From Acanthosoma haemorrhoidale (lineage: Eukaryota; Arthropoda; Insecta; Hemiptera; Acanthosomatidae): a stretch of DNA of 64,000 nucleotides. The stretch covers positions 31,220,796 through 31,284,795 of the forward strand of contig OV884012.1 in NCBI GenBank assembly GCA_930367205.1, in the 5' to 3' direction. Shown in pieces: positions 24,192-36,655 of the stretch (position 1 is its first letter; each line of letters begins with the position of its first letter). The notes under the pieces were generated by a model. The model was given only the letters and a program-made list of their open reading frames with translations. It was not told the origin of the DNA and did not search any database. A program made the position numbers and the translations under genes.

Positions 24192-26873
24192 TATATACTT
24201 ATATATTTATAATGTATAAAAATATATATATAAATATGTTCAGCCCATTAATATAATATTTTTTGCCACATTTTTTTTATTACATGAAGTCCACACCACT
24301 GTAAATTATCAGTATTAGTAAGAGATATGTATATTCATTCATGCCCTTAAGGAATCAGTGAAAGACTTTTTATAGCTTGTCTAAACCAAGAGTTTGTTTG
24401 GTGTGCTTCTCATGGTAGTTTAATATTAATAGCCATCCTTATACATTTTAAACCTAAGAATACTTAGTAAGAAAATAAATGTTATTGTTAAAATTAGAAG
24501 AACGCTACACTCTGTCAAAACACTAATTATAATATGTATGTTGTGTGCAAGGCATTTGTAAGTTGTCCATTCTTGATTGAAACAAAAAAAGTTAACATAT
24601 TATGAACATCATTATGAATATAACCTTTTTTGTTTTAAATACCTGTGTTGTAAATTGATTTCCCCAATAGCTTAAATTGCTGGTATACTACTTATAAACA
24701 GCTAACACCTCTTGAGGAGTTACTAGTATTGGTCACAGTATGAATGTGGGAATATTTCTACCTAATGTTACATGCTCATCAACAATCACTCAGTGTTCAT
24801 TCACCTCGAACCATCATTGCAAGGCTGATTTGACTTGAATGCTTACGTCATCACATCATCGTGGAAGCTTTCACATCAACTGTTGTTGCCCCTGTAATCA
24901 CTAGTATCACACAATAATAAATAGGTTCAGCAATAAGACTGACAGCAGGTAAATTGAATGGATCTGGATCATTCACTAACAGGGTAATTTACCATGGTTC
25001 ACTATCCTGGCCAAACAAATAAAGTTCACCTGTGCTTGGTAATAGTCAGTGCCTGTCTCTTAAAACCAGGGACTGGCACGACTTATTTAATAATTTTAAA
25101 TTTATTTGCACATTGAAAACTATTTTTTCCAGCTATGGGAATCTGCAATAACACTATAAATGTTTTAGTCTACAACCACCTTTTTTTGAATGTTGGCGAC
25201 CATGAATTCATGATACCCATTTGTAATTTGCGAATCCTGCAGAGGGGCATGAACCAATACCCTTGTGCATGAGCCTATAGGTCCCTGTAAGCATAGGCCT
25301 ATTGGTCCCATCTTACTTTTGTGAGTGCTTTAGCTGCCTATTGCAGTGTGGTGAAAAATAATTAAGATTGTAATTTGTTTCCCATAACCTTTGCTTTTTT
25401 GATATTATCCTTGAAAGCCATAACTTGTAGAAGAAAATGGAAACTAAAGAGAATCTAAATTGAAAACATTTTTGGCAAATTACATTGTGTTTTTTTTATA
25501 ACATTTGTAGTAACAGGTCTAATAACAGTAAGAACCAAAAATATAACCATTAAAACAATACTATTATCCATAGTTATTTCGGCACTTAGTGGAGAAAGTG
25601 AAAGTCGGTAGTGTTGTGAAATAATATGAAAGCGAGTATTATAACCACAAGTATCATAAAAAAAAACTTTTGAAAGTGTTGCATGACATTTGCTACAGAA
25701 ATGAATTAGCCTGTTAAAAAAAATTACAATAAATAGGAATAAAAAAAGCCACACCAACATGAATGGTTATCTAGATTATAAATTGGCTTAAACTATATTT
25801 ATAAATGTCACAAAGTACTTTGTTGCACAAGTCTGAAAATATTTCCCAATTACATAAACAATCACTTTTCACCACCTGCAAAGGGTAAGGCAAAGTATAC
25901 TGTGGAAAATGCTCTAATTGAATAAAAATGATACCCTGTACCTTATAATTTCTATCAATAAATCTAATCACTGTTGTGTCATGAATAAACAATTATTCCA
26001 TCCTCAGATATTTATAATTATAGATTTTATAAGTTCCTTAGGCATTACAATGAAACTAAACCTTTGTTCCATCTAACCTTGAGAATTTGCACATACAATT
26101 TTAAACGATATGCTGGTATACTTTTGTACTACATGTTGATCAGCTATAATCCTGCTATTTTATTTTATTTAATATATACAAGAATTTTTTGCTTCCATTC
26201 CTTACTCTACTGCAAAAATGATGAATGAAAATGAATCATTTTGTTTAAAAAACAATTTTATAAAGTTTGGCAGCTAAAATATAGAATACTTTACAGTACC
26301 ACAGACATTTATAATATTATAACCATATTAATATAAAATATGTAAAAATAACTGCATGATATATAAAATATATAAACTAATGCTAATTTCTAGTAAATAT
26401 TATTATAATAATAACACAGTTCTGGGAAAATCATTGGCACCATAAAAAATTCTCCAGTTTTCATATTGTGATCTCTGCATCACCATTTAGCTAGGTGATG
26501 TCCTTTTCCACATCATCCAGCCATCTTAGTATTCCTATCTTCTCTGAGCATGCTTTTCTTCATTCGATCATACAAAATTTGTTCAGGAGGCACACTTTCC
26601 ACATGGGCTTACCAATTAACAAAAATTTAGTAATTATATAGGAGATACATTCATTTGTTCAATTTTACTCACGATAAATTTGTGGCTCATTACTCATTAA
26701 AGACTCAAACTGGCACTGATCTTGTTGTACTTGACAGATGCTACATTTTAAGCAAGTAAAAATTCAAATTGCTTATGAATTAACTGTTCAGGAGGCAGAA
26801 TGAATTATTGAGTAATTAATTAATGCAGCCCATTACAACATAGACAAGAAAAATAATTATCAATGATGGTAAT
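24192..26873. other. Intergenic AT-rich DNA, no supported feature
   Basis: The stretch after the tachykinin gene has only chance open frames of up to 101 codons rich in Phe, Leu and Ile, with stops on all sides. I see no splice-linked exon, tRNA or element. Confidence 0.5.
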
Positions 26874-27744
26874 TGTTGTGCCAACTTCTTCTGCACCATG
26901 AACAAATATAAGTTACCCTCTTCACGGAGCAGAAAACACCCACCTAACTTTCTGTATTTTTATCAATAAATCTTCGGCGTCAGTATAGAGAATGGGTACT
27001 ATAATAATAATAGTTCACGATCAAGACACTGCAAGAACTTACTAGGGGCATGGGTGTAATAGCTCCTGATTGGCCAAAATACACAGCTCTTACACTCTCT
27101 GTAGGCAGAAAGCCAGAAATTTAAAAAAGACAGTACAAATCATACACTTGAAGTGAACACCTCTCTCTCTCTCTCTCTCTGCACTGGCACTTGTTGCTCT
27201 GCTTGAACCATTGCTTTCTTATTTAATTACCTCTACACTTCTATACTATTTTAATTACTACTACACATCTATTTAGACTGCCGTTGTCATACCTCACACC
27301 TTCCTAGTGGGATTCTCTGGCTTCATCTCGCTAAAACTAGCATGTCCTAGGAAGGGATCCCTTCAATACAGACAATGACCTCTGGAGCCCACAAAATGTA
27401 CGTAGTAGTGTCTTCTCCCCCCACTGGTCCAATCTGGCTCTTTCCGGTTCACATTCGCCTTTGCGATCTGTTTGGTTTTTCCCTATCCTCAGATACCGAG
27501 TGTAAGCTCGTGGTCATTCCAAGACCGTGTAAACTACCAATAATACCTTAGCCAGTACCTCTTCTCCTGAAAATAGGGCATACCTTCTAAGATGTTATGG
27601 TGTCAGATCAATAAACACACATTAATTATGTCCATAATTTTTTATTACATAATTGCCAAGCCTGAAGGGAAATGTTCTTTTTTGTCTTTCTTTTTTCTGC
27701 CTACCGCCTCTATAAATTACCCAATCGATCAGAAATTTCTGACA
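26874..27744 (-). mobile_element. Old inverted LTR of the same family, about 871 bp
   Basis: Read on the minus strand, it begins near TGTCAGAAATTT (27744) and ends GTTGGCACAACA (26874), like the GGTGGCCACAACA end of the LTR at 14661-18223. Inside are aligned family blocks: ttgatctgac, ggtcttggaatgaccacga, actcggtatctgagg, ctagttttagcgagatgaag. The length fits the 890- and 916-bp relatives. The flanks (gtaat, atatc) do not match, so there is no target duplication, which suggests an older, decayed copy. The left edge is less certain than the right. Confidence 0.68.
27161..27180. repeat. (CT)10 microsatellite inside the inverted LTR
   Basis: A perfect run of ten CT units. The related LTR at 14661 has gagagagatgagagag at the matching place (15278-15295), so the microsatellite grew from a GA-rich stretch of the LTR. 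Confidence 0.9.
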
Positions 27745-30700
27745 ATATCACACCATGACCTATGAATATGCTTTAGTTAAGATAGAATAAAGGTATGTGA
27801 AAAAAAATCAAACATGTAAAAAAGTAAGCTCTGCAGTTATTAACTGAAGCTTCTCTCAGTCTTAGGAGATTTCTTAAGACACTGCCCAAAAGATATTAAA
27901 AAATTTTTGTTCTGATTTATTTCCTCTTGGTTGACAACAAATTAAAGTTGATGGTAACACTGAAAGAAATTAAAATAAAGAAAGTTATTACAACCAACAC
28001 TAGAATTTGCATATTAAAATGCTTCAAGTCGATTTTGTAATAGTTTTTATTGTTTCAATATTTTATCAATTTGAATTTTTTTTTTTTCTTGTTTGAAAAG
28101 GGAATCGCCAGTTTCTGATATCATCCAATAGATAAACTTAAGTATTTATAGTTATATCAAGTTGTTTTTTTTTGCCATAATAAGTTTTAATTCAATTTAA
28201 GTAATTTAATAAGATATTTTGCCCCGAGTTATAAGTTTCCTTAAATTTGTTTGTACAAATAGTGTTAAATATAAATATTAGCTCACAGTTGATGTTTATT
28301 TTCATTTATTTGATCTAATGGGGAAACAAAGATGAGGCATTGATCAATTAATGATAAAATCTCAAATCGATATTTTTGGGGAGTCAAACATAAATGAAGA
28401 AATTGATATTAGCACACAGTATTGGTAGAAAGTGATTTTCACATAAATAGGAATTTAGGTCTTTAGAAACTGGATTTTTCCATAAAGCCCCCCCTGAATA
28501 GATTAACTAGAGACCATAGCAATAAAATTAAGCTTTTTGATTGAGTAGAAATAGAACTGTTATACTTTTATTAGTGCCCACATTGTTACCATTGTTAAGA
28601 GATTCTCAGAAGAGCATGATACAGCAATAATCAAATAAGTTGAGTGTGGGAGGTCATCATTGGATGGGAGGGCACTAGGTAGGCATGAGCCCCAGAGGCC
28701 ATTGTCCAAAAAAAGGGCTATTTTTAGTGAGACTAAGTCAGGGATTTCCACTGGGAAGGTCCAGTTTAGAGCCCATGTTTGTGAACGACAGATCTTGGAG
28801 AGATCCCTGGTATAAGAACTGTAATGTATGCAAATAATCTAATAAAAATAACTGCTGTAAGTATAAATAAAGTTATTGGGGCATGTTCAAATATAGCTTA
28901 GGGAAACACCTTAATGAAACAAACACACACACACGCACAAGTGAATCTCAAAATATTCTTTAAAGGTCTGAACTCATAAATTTAATTATACAGAGGAGAA
29001 TGTAGTTCTCTTTTAGCCATTCAAATAAAAGTCCAAACATTGCCATCAAATGCAATTATACAGATTATTTCCTGGATTAAAATAACCAAAAAAAATTAGT
29101 CGTGTGCAGTATCACACAATTAATTGTATCGATGATTTTACTTATTACTCCTTCTTGATTGAGTTTGTAAGTTTTATTGAATTATTTTTATTGTCATAAG
29201 TATTCAAAAGCAGTTTCTCTAACATTTCCCATCGATTGGTGCATGCGAATTGTCACTACAGAAACATTTTTTTTATTAACTATTATATGTATATAAAACA
29301 AAATTATCATTAATCTGCTTTGATGGTTTTTTTTTCAAATCCCCAATGTCAAAACAAGTCGACATCTTCAATTTGATTAATCTAATGAAAATTGTTATTT
29401 TTCATAGGATTACTTCTATTACTAGAATTATCCTGGCATGAAATGGAACTAGCATGCAAAATATTATGCCTCTTAAAAAAATCAGGGGTGGAATCAAAGT
29501 TACGAACATGATTTCAATGACTTTGTATAACTACAGTTACAAAAAAAATACATATTATTAACCAATGCAACGAGATTTTTATTTTGATATTGGACTTAAT
29601 CTCTCAATCTCTCATCAAGTTAACAGCAGAAATTCTTCTTAGGGCGAGCTCTAACAGCAAGTCCTTGGTCTGCCCCATGTTCAAGCCCCAATCCTAACAG
29701 TGTACATTTTCTTTGGCTAGAAATTATGAATAATAGTAGAATTGATATTACATCTAAAGTTTACTATATAAAATAAATCATACGAAATGTGACTGTGAAG
29801 TGTTTTAGAAATTCTCTCTAGGTAGATTCATTATTCTGCCCACTGAGAGATGTTTCAAGGTTTCAAGAGTATAGCTTAAGAGATTTTAAATTGACAAGGA
29901 CAGAGTTCTTGCATGGATAGCTTAGAGACCAGAGATAAGTGAGATAATATTTGATGATTAAAGATTTTGATGACTCTCGCCCGTCAATATATATTTTCTT
30001 GGCTATAAATTGTTATTAGAAATAAAACTTAAAAAAAGAAACATTGTCTTAAGATATAGAATTTTTACTACAATTAAATAATGAGAAATAAAAAACATAA
30101 AAGTGAAAAATAAATCTATTTTAATTTCTAAAAAAATTAATTTTCATTACGAAAAGCAGTATTTTAATTGTACAGTAATTTTATGATAAATAAATACAAA
30201 GTGTTAATTTAAGTGATAAATTTTAACACCAGAAAAATTTCAGTTTGAATTTTTTTCATTTTATTTATTGTTCTTTTCACATTTTGAATTAATTTATACT
30301 GTGGTTTTTGTAATAAATATGCTCTTTCTTTTTTAAATTAGCATTTATTTTATGGCTATACATGTATGCATATGCATAAATATATATGGTTATAATCGGT
30401 ACTCAAATATATGGAGTCGAATAGTAATCTGTTCTATTTTGAAGTGGCGTTCTATTTTTTTTTAAAGTTCCGATTAATCGATTTTATGAATGCTGTATCT
30501 TAACCATCGATTGTGAAGCACCATCGTTTATCTGTCAACTCTACGGTGTGAGTAACATTGGGAAGCATTAGTGCTTTGTGATTAAATTTCCTGCTATCCA
30601 GGCATAATCGTTTTGAATTGGTGCTTAGAAAAAATGTAACCAAAACATTTATCCAATCTATAATGAATAAATTTAGTCTGTAAATTTCAATATTCATAGT

Positions 30701-30998
30701 GTTAATTTTGATGTATATGTTGGTAAATTTTTAAAGATGCTTGAAAGAGATAAAGAATTTTTATGACAGTGGAGTGGTGCTAGGTACACATTATCATTCT
30801 GACAATTTTGATTTTGCTTCAGTGTCCTACTTCCTGTCATCCTTATAAATAGTTTCGTTTTAGTTTTTTAGTTATTCAATTTTTTTTTGTAATTGAAATG
30901 AGTTATGAAATTTTATTTTTCAGAGTTAATGTTGGATGATTAAATTGTAAAACTAGTGGTTATATTTTATTGTGATCAAAATCTAACTTACAGTTGCC
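27745..30998. other. Intergenic AT-rich DNA before CALML4
   Basis: No coding frame above about 65 codons. At 28640-28760 a few short words recall the LTR family (gccccagaggccattgtcc, agtgagac), too little to call. The CALML4 promoter must lie at the right end, but no clear TATA or initiator can be picked out. Confidence 0.45.
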
Positions 30999-32930
30999 AT
31001 GGCAAGTAAATGTACATTTGTTTATTTATCCTAAGTTATAACATTACCTTATTTATTTTGTATTGTTATCAGGCACACCACTTCAAAGAAGAAGATATTG
31101 ATGGTCAGTGAAGTGTTTTTAGCCAACTTTTTATCTAAGCTCCTGAGTTATTCATGCTTAATTATTCTTTTAAAATTTTTAGAATTCCGTGAATGTTTTT
31201 TCTTATTTGCTCGAAATGGCCACATCAGAACTTTAGATGAATTGACAGTCATAATGAGATCCCTTGGAATGAGCCCCACGATAGCTGAATTAAAAGGATA
31301 TTTGAAAGAGAAAGGTATTGTAAAATGTTTAGTAAAAAATATTAGTTTAGCACTATTGCCTAGTGGTTAGTATGCTAATTTTGGAAACCCGGGATTGATT
31401 CCCTGCTTCACCATTAGGATTGGCTAGGATGTAACCTCTTGATACTAATTGAATAGTTACTTAACTAAAAAAGTAGCGTATCCGGTTTTAAAAACTGAAA
31501 TGTTTTCAGTCTTTGAGTATGTTTGCTAAAAGGAAGAATATTTTGTAATATAATGAAGCAGTCTTTAGAAGAAATACATCGTGTATCCATAATTTATCCT
31601 AATTAACAGTGCCTCATTGAACATTAATTTAACTCCTAACAAACTATTTTGACCAAGTTCACAGTTAGCAGTTAAAGGTGCAGATTTATTTCTTTATTTG
31701 TGCTGATGTAAAATCCACTCTAATTTCTAGTTTGACAAAACTGTAACATTTGGTCCTCGGGTGATTGATTTTATTAGAGATTTTTTTACTTCTTTATGTG
31801 TAAATTAACATATATTTTTTTTAATTAGTTGATAGTAAAATATCAGCCGATTATTAATGTTGCGCTGACTCAAATGCCCAGATTATACGATCTGTGAAAG
31901 CATGTGCATGGGCTCTTGTGGCATGAAAGTAAGTTTTGTTATCAATCTTCATGAGCCCGTTCCTCATTTTATTATACAAATGTTTACTCAGCCCTATTTT
32001 CTGTCAGTAGCCTTTCCAATCTAATGGATGATTGGTTCACTTTTAATAACCTTGGCCCACAGGTAAATGGATGTTTTATTGGTTAACTAAATAATGGTTA
32101 AGCATTGAAGATCTATTTTTTTTAGATATTAGGGTTGTGCTTTTACTTAAAGAGTACAATCTCTCTGACAATCAAACTGTAGCATTTATTTAATATTTTT
32201 GTTGCAGGGGGTAAAATGTCATTCCCTGATTTTCTCAAGGTTATGCATAATCACTCAAGAGTTGAAGACTTACCAAGGGAAATAGTAAATGCATTTAAAG
32301 CAGGTGATGCAGTGAAAAGAGGAACCGTTCCAGCCTCGCACTTGAAACATATGCTTCTACACTGGGGAGAACAATTAAGTGCAAGAGAAGGTTTGTATTT
32401 ATTGTAACATACCTCGTTTCCTATTTTTTTTTTTAAGGTCATCAGTATGTCCCATGATTCTTCAGCTAAAGTGTTTTTTCTTGAAGCGGCCCCCACCGTA
32501 ATATGATTGTCAATAATTTTAAAATAACCGATCCTTATGAATGGGAGTACCTTCTCTCAAGAATAGGCGTAAACTAACCTACATTCCCTCTTCAACACCA
32601 CCAGGCTCACTCTCATTGACCAAAGGAGAGATCATGTTCAGAATTTTAAATTAATCAAAATTAAAATTACAGGTGGTAAATTTTGGAAAAACAAGAATCC
32701 AGGACATCCCAATATTATAATCATATTTTTATAAACATTAGTGCGAAATTGATAGTTTATTAAATAAAATATATTTAATATTAAGGTATAATGTTGGAAA
32801 AATATGCTAAATATATTTTTCTTTTCTAGTTGAACAAATATTTAGAGAAGCTAATGTAACACCAGGATCGATGGTTAACTATGAAGATTTTGTAAAGATC
32901 ACATGTGCTCCAGTTCCTGATTATTATTGA
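30999..32930 (+). CDS. CALML4: Calmodulin-like protein 4 (EF-hand myosin light chain type)
   Basis: Exons 30999-31001, 31073-31103, 31183-31314, 32208-32390 and 32830-32930 give 149 codons plus stop, exactly calmodulin length. Recognisable parts are FKEEDIDEFRECF, IRTLDELTVIMRSLGMSP, GKMSFPDFLKVMH, and the end VNYEDFVKITCAPVPDYY. This matches the CALML4 group of animals. The four EF-hand loops lack most Asp/Glu calcium ligands (for example EANVTPGSMVNYEDF), so calcium binding is probably weak or absent. In vertebrates CALML4 is a light chain for class VII myosins in microvilli and hair cells; a similar insect role is inferred. Intron 1 follows the ATG directly, as in classic calmodulin genes, and its donor is GCAAGT, not GT. 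The later introns begin GT and end AG, and all phases agree. Confidence 0.92.
31315..32207 (+). other. CALML4 intron 3
   Basis: An AT-rich intron with gtattg donor and tttttgttgcag acceptor. Apart from the tRNA-like segment near its start I see nothing coding. Confidence 0.8.
31350..31412 (+). repeat. tRNA-like (SINE head) relic in CALML4 intron 3
   Basis: The segment starts gcactattgcctagtggtta, close to a polymerase III A box (TRGCNNAGTGG form). It has ggattgattcc, close to a B box (GGTTCGANTCC), 25-30 bases later, and ends cttcacca. It is too short and poorly paired to be a working tRNA: the acceptor arms do not match. The downstream 80 bp has no gene. A tRNA-derived SINE or a tRNA pseudogene fits best. 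Confidence 0.55.
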
Positions 32931-33101
32931 TTTAAATTATGTATTGAATATATGTGATATAATTTATTCAGGGAAAGGTTGTGGTTTAAGTTAGCTTAAG
33001 ATTAAATATTTTTATATGGAAACTTATATTTAATTAAAGATGATATAATATTCATAGTTTGGCTATAGGACTTTTGCAACTGTTTTATAATTAAATTTCT
33101 T

Positions 33102-33107
33102 AATAAA
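33102..33107 (+). promoter_or_regulatory. Likely CALML4 polyadenylation signal
   Basis: AATAAA, 172 bases after the CALML4 stop, followed by a T-rich stretch (ttttttttc) as expected downstream of a cleavage site. Confidence 0.55.
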
Positions 33108-33529
33108 TAAATTTTTATTATTTTTTTTCAAATAAAATAGCAATTTTTACAAATACTTCTTTTATTAGGGCTTTCCTTCAAGTGCCACAACAAAATCTCT
33201 TTATTACTTTTATTATCCTCATTCCTGGGCACCTAGTCACACTCCCTATATATAAAAGGATACTCTCCATAATGGAATTAGTTTTGTAATAAATATATAT
33301 TTATACTAAAATAGTCATGTACAAATTATATTAAGTGGTTTGAACAATTACTTTTCAATGGTTAAGGAGCAGGACACCAGTACGGAGGCGGGCTAATGAA
33401 TGGATTCTGAAAGCGTTTTGTTTCTTTGACGCGACTTGCTAAAAAACCTGGTTTTTATTGAAATTCAACTTTTTGAGGCAGAAAATTAACACAAGCTGTT
33501 GCTAGTTAATACCATAAAATGTAGTTGAT

Positions 33530-34160
33530 CCTCCAGATGTCGAGTTCAGCATTGTGGGTAGTAAGGCTCCCTCTAGGCAGTTGACTACATTATTTAAAAT
33601 ATGCAGTTCAATTGGTAGGGCCTTACATCTGATGGGCCTGATACACTGTATTCTACAGCCTTGAACAATTTAATTAACTCTTACACCATACATCGGGCTG
33701 GTTGATTTAGAGCTATAGTGGCTTTATACAGTTCAAAAGGTTGATGTTAAAGATCCGCTTCTGTAGGAGTCATATAAGGATGTTGAAATGAGACTTCCAC
33801 GACTGTTAATAATCAAAGGTCATACCCAAGTATTTCAATTTGTCATATTTTTGAAATTTTTCAATACCAATCTATAGTTTAATGTCTTTTAACTCATCAG
33901 TTGAATTGTAATCAAATTTAAAGAAGAAATTATCTCTAATGAAAGACATCTGCCTGGGTAGTTCAGAACAGTGAGTTTAGAAATCATTTATTTAGATTGG
34001 ATAAGATATTTTTTTTAAAAGCTGTGTTTATCTGTGAATTTGGGTTGAGTAACTTTCTCAAAATAGCCAGGTCACCAGCGTATTGAACACCATTAATACA
34101 TCGTATCGCCATTGTACCATTTTATTGGTGTAAAGGAGTCTCAAATGAAAGGAATCCATG
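33530..34160 (-). pseudogene. Decayed non-LTR reverse transcriptase fragment
   Basis: On the minus strand, across several frame changes, I can read INGVQYAGDLAIL, a reverse transcriptase YADD box with the second Asp changed to Gly. LKYLGMTFD and WKSHFN follow, typical of the thumb region after the catalytic box. Stops occur throughout. It belongs to the insect Jockey-type retroelements but is a different lineage from the copy at 15323. It lies between CALML4 and NCAPG2. Confidence 0.6.
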
Positions 34161-35310
34161 TTCACAATATACATTACTTAATCAATATTTTTTCAACATA
34201 GCCAATATTAAACAGACATCACAATGTAATGAGAGCAATTGAACTGACTATTCCACAAATTTAAGCACTGCCCACAATAACCTAGTCTAAAATTAATAAT
34301 ACCAGGATAAGGAAATGTGTATTACATCTACTGCACTCAGTATTAAAACTTTATCATTTATTAGGCTTAGTTATAAACAACAGGTTGAACTTATAAATTT
34401 AATAAATATAAATCTTGGGTAAGTAGCATCACTGGATACTCCTAGACAGTTGTAACATGTTCAGTCACTTAAAATGTTCCTCATCACATTTTCAGCAGTT
34501 TATTCCTACAATTGGAAGTTGCGGATTAATATATATAGGGTAAAAATAACTTAAAAACCTATTTAAAATAAAAATTGTGTTCACCTGATTAAAATGGTCA
34601 AGTCCTTATGTAATTTGCTTCTATGTAATGATATAATACCACCAGTAAAAACAAAGATACGCCTAAGAAATTAGCGAAAATCATTAATTGAAAATCGGTA
34701 ATCATATTGTTGCTTTATATTTATAAGAACAAGTATAACAAAACAGATTACAAGACTTCTAAGCTTTGTTTCGGCCGGGACTTAACTTTGTTGATAACCA
34801 CGTCAGGGTTACTATCGATTTAGCGTCAAAGAGTTAATACATAACTCTGATATCTATAGTAACTTGACTATTCAGAAGTGAGTCTGTGTCAAAAGTAAAT
34901 AAAATTTAAGACAAACTTAGCGATTTGTTGTCCCAAAATATAAAAGTCTTGGATATTTTATATTTAAATGAGTCTTTTGGCAGGGAGTTAGGTTCGGTTC
35001 ATGAAAACAAACTTTATCTGTAATATTTATTTATGAACAACGTAATGAAATACAATGTCTATATGTGAGGTGGAGTTGTGCTCATGACCAGTACAGCTTC
35101 GAGACTGAATAATTTCACAGCTTACTATGAGTTCACAGTTGTATACTTTATAACTTATGAGGCATATTACTATATTTTCATTTCTTAACAGTTGTTTACA
35201 TGAATTATATTTTTTTAATTTACTCCAATCCCGATACTGAAATAATGCAAATGGAAAACTTGTTTATATTTACTAAATAAACAAGCTCGTACTTGATACT
35301 TACTTCACAG
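34161..35310. other. Intergenic AT-rich DNA, no supported feature
   Basis: No open frame, repeat or RNA gene that I can support between the two reverse transcriptase fragments. Confidence 0.5.
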
Positions 35311-36005
35311 CCCGGCTTTATCAGTACGCCTCAAGCTGCTGATTTACCAGAGCGTCCTGAGACCTGCTTTGATGTACGGGACCCCACTATTCAAGTATCT
35401 AACTCCTAACACTCTAAAAACGCTCCAGCAATTCCAGAACAGAGTTCTCCGCACCTCCCCTCAAACATACCCCGTTCGACCGAATGAAGGCAGACGAGAT
35501 CCACGAAAAATTTGAAGTGCTCACCATCCAAGATTTTATCAAGAGACGACACATTTTTTTCGATTCACTTCGACACAGCCACAACCCACTATTCTCCGAC
35601 CTTCAACCACCACCAATGCCCGTCCGATGGAAGCACTGCTGGATGGCCGAAGCTTGGTGAAAGATGGACCTCATAGAACCTGAGCCCCCTGACGGGGACT
35701 GAACGATCCACACCCAGCCGAGAGATCGAGGTCGATCACCCGGCCGACTCAACCGAAGCACCCATGACCCCTTCTAGGTGCTCAGGGTGGGTCGATCTCC
35801 CGGCCGATATGCGGCGGGGCCAGGTATGACCTGGCCGACTTCAAACCAATGCCTAATACCCCTAGGCTCCACCATAGGTAGACTCTCACTACCTTCCCGA
35901 ACCCACCAGCCTCCTTTAGGCATCCCACACCCCATATCCTTCTCATACATCCTTCAAATAGGACTCCCCTTAGTGAAAGGCACCCATCAATCCAAAATAA
36001 TTTTC
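35311..36005 (+). mobile_element. 3' end of a Jockey-like retrotransposon, 5'-truncated
   Basis: The + strand reads RLKLLIYQSVLRPALMYG then TPLFKYLTPNTLKTLQQFQN, the same thumb segment as LRLKLLIYKSILRPTLLYG in the element at 15323-17985, so the two are relatives. A GC-rich 3' part follows (35640-35960, with cccggccga words). The GC content contrasts sharply with the AT-rich flanks. The protein is truncated at the left and shifts frame after about 60 codons. The right boundary is approximate. Confidence 0.75.
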
Positions 36006-36655
36006 CTTTTATTAGTCACACATTGGTTTACTTATAACAATTAAAAATGTGTGCAATTTATATGCCAAGTTAATTATGTAAAATTGTGCGTAAGGCTTGA
36101 AAGTAGTCACACTAACGTAACAATCATAACGAATTTTTTTCACTTTAAAGTGGTTCATCTCTAAAACATTTTGAGTTGAAAATAATAGTCACATAATAGT
36201 TTAAATAAATAATATACTTGAGGAGTAATAATGATAGTACGGCAGGGGTAGTTGTTTCAGCAGATAAATAGTATATCCGTCCTCCATTATTAAAGTTGTT
36301 GGAAATCACATATTTCTTACATTAGCCCAAATATTCCAAAAAATAATTCTATCATTTCTAAAGTCAAGGCTAACTATGAACCTTCATCTAGTCGTTTAGA
36401 TTGATTCCTCTAGCTATGCTGTTTCTCTTTGGAAGAAAACTATTCCGCCAAAAATGGCTATGCTCACTGATCGACTTTTGAGTCTTTAATACACAAAATT
36501 TTATTTACTATTTCAAAATAACATTAAGTGCACGTATGTTGGTTAATTTGTAACTATCAGTTAAAGTTTGTGATTTATTTTTGTGTCGGATACATTCCAC
36601 TGGACGTTTGAAGTTGTGCTTTAAAATAATTAAAAGCTGTAATCAAAATCCGAAG

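Noticed and set aside
26869..27749. Target duplication around the inverted LTR
   Set aside because: The flanks gtaat and atatc do not match, so none is claimed.
28555..28800. Another copy of the LTR family
   Set aside because: Only a few short words match; not enough for a call by eye.
31010..31103. CALML4 start at the ATG at 31010 with intron 1 retained
   Set aside because: The frame is open to exon 2, but it would add a hydrophobic stretch (CLFILSYNITLFILYCY) found in no relative. The spliced ATG-GCACACCAC reading fits the family.
31350..31412. Working tRNA gene
   Set aside because: Box A and box B fit, but the acceptor and anticodon stems do not pair and the length is short.
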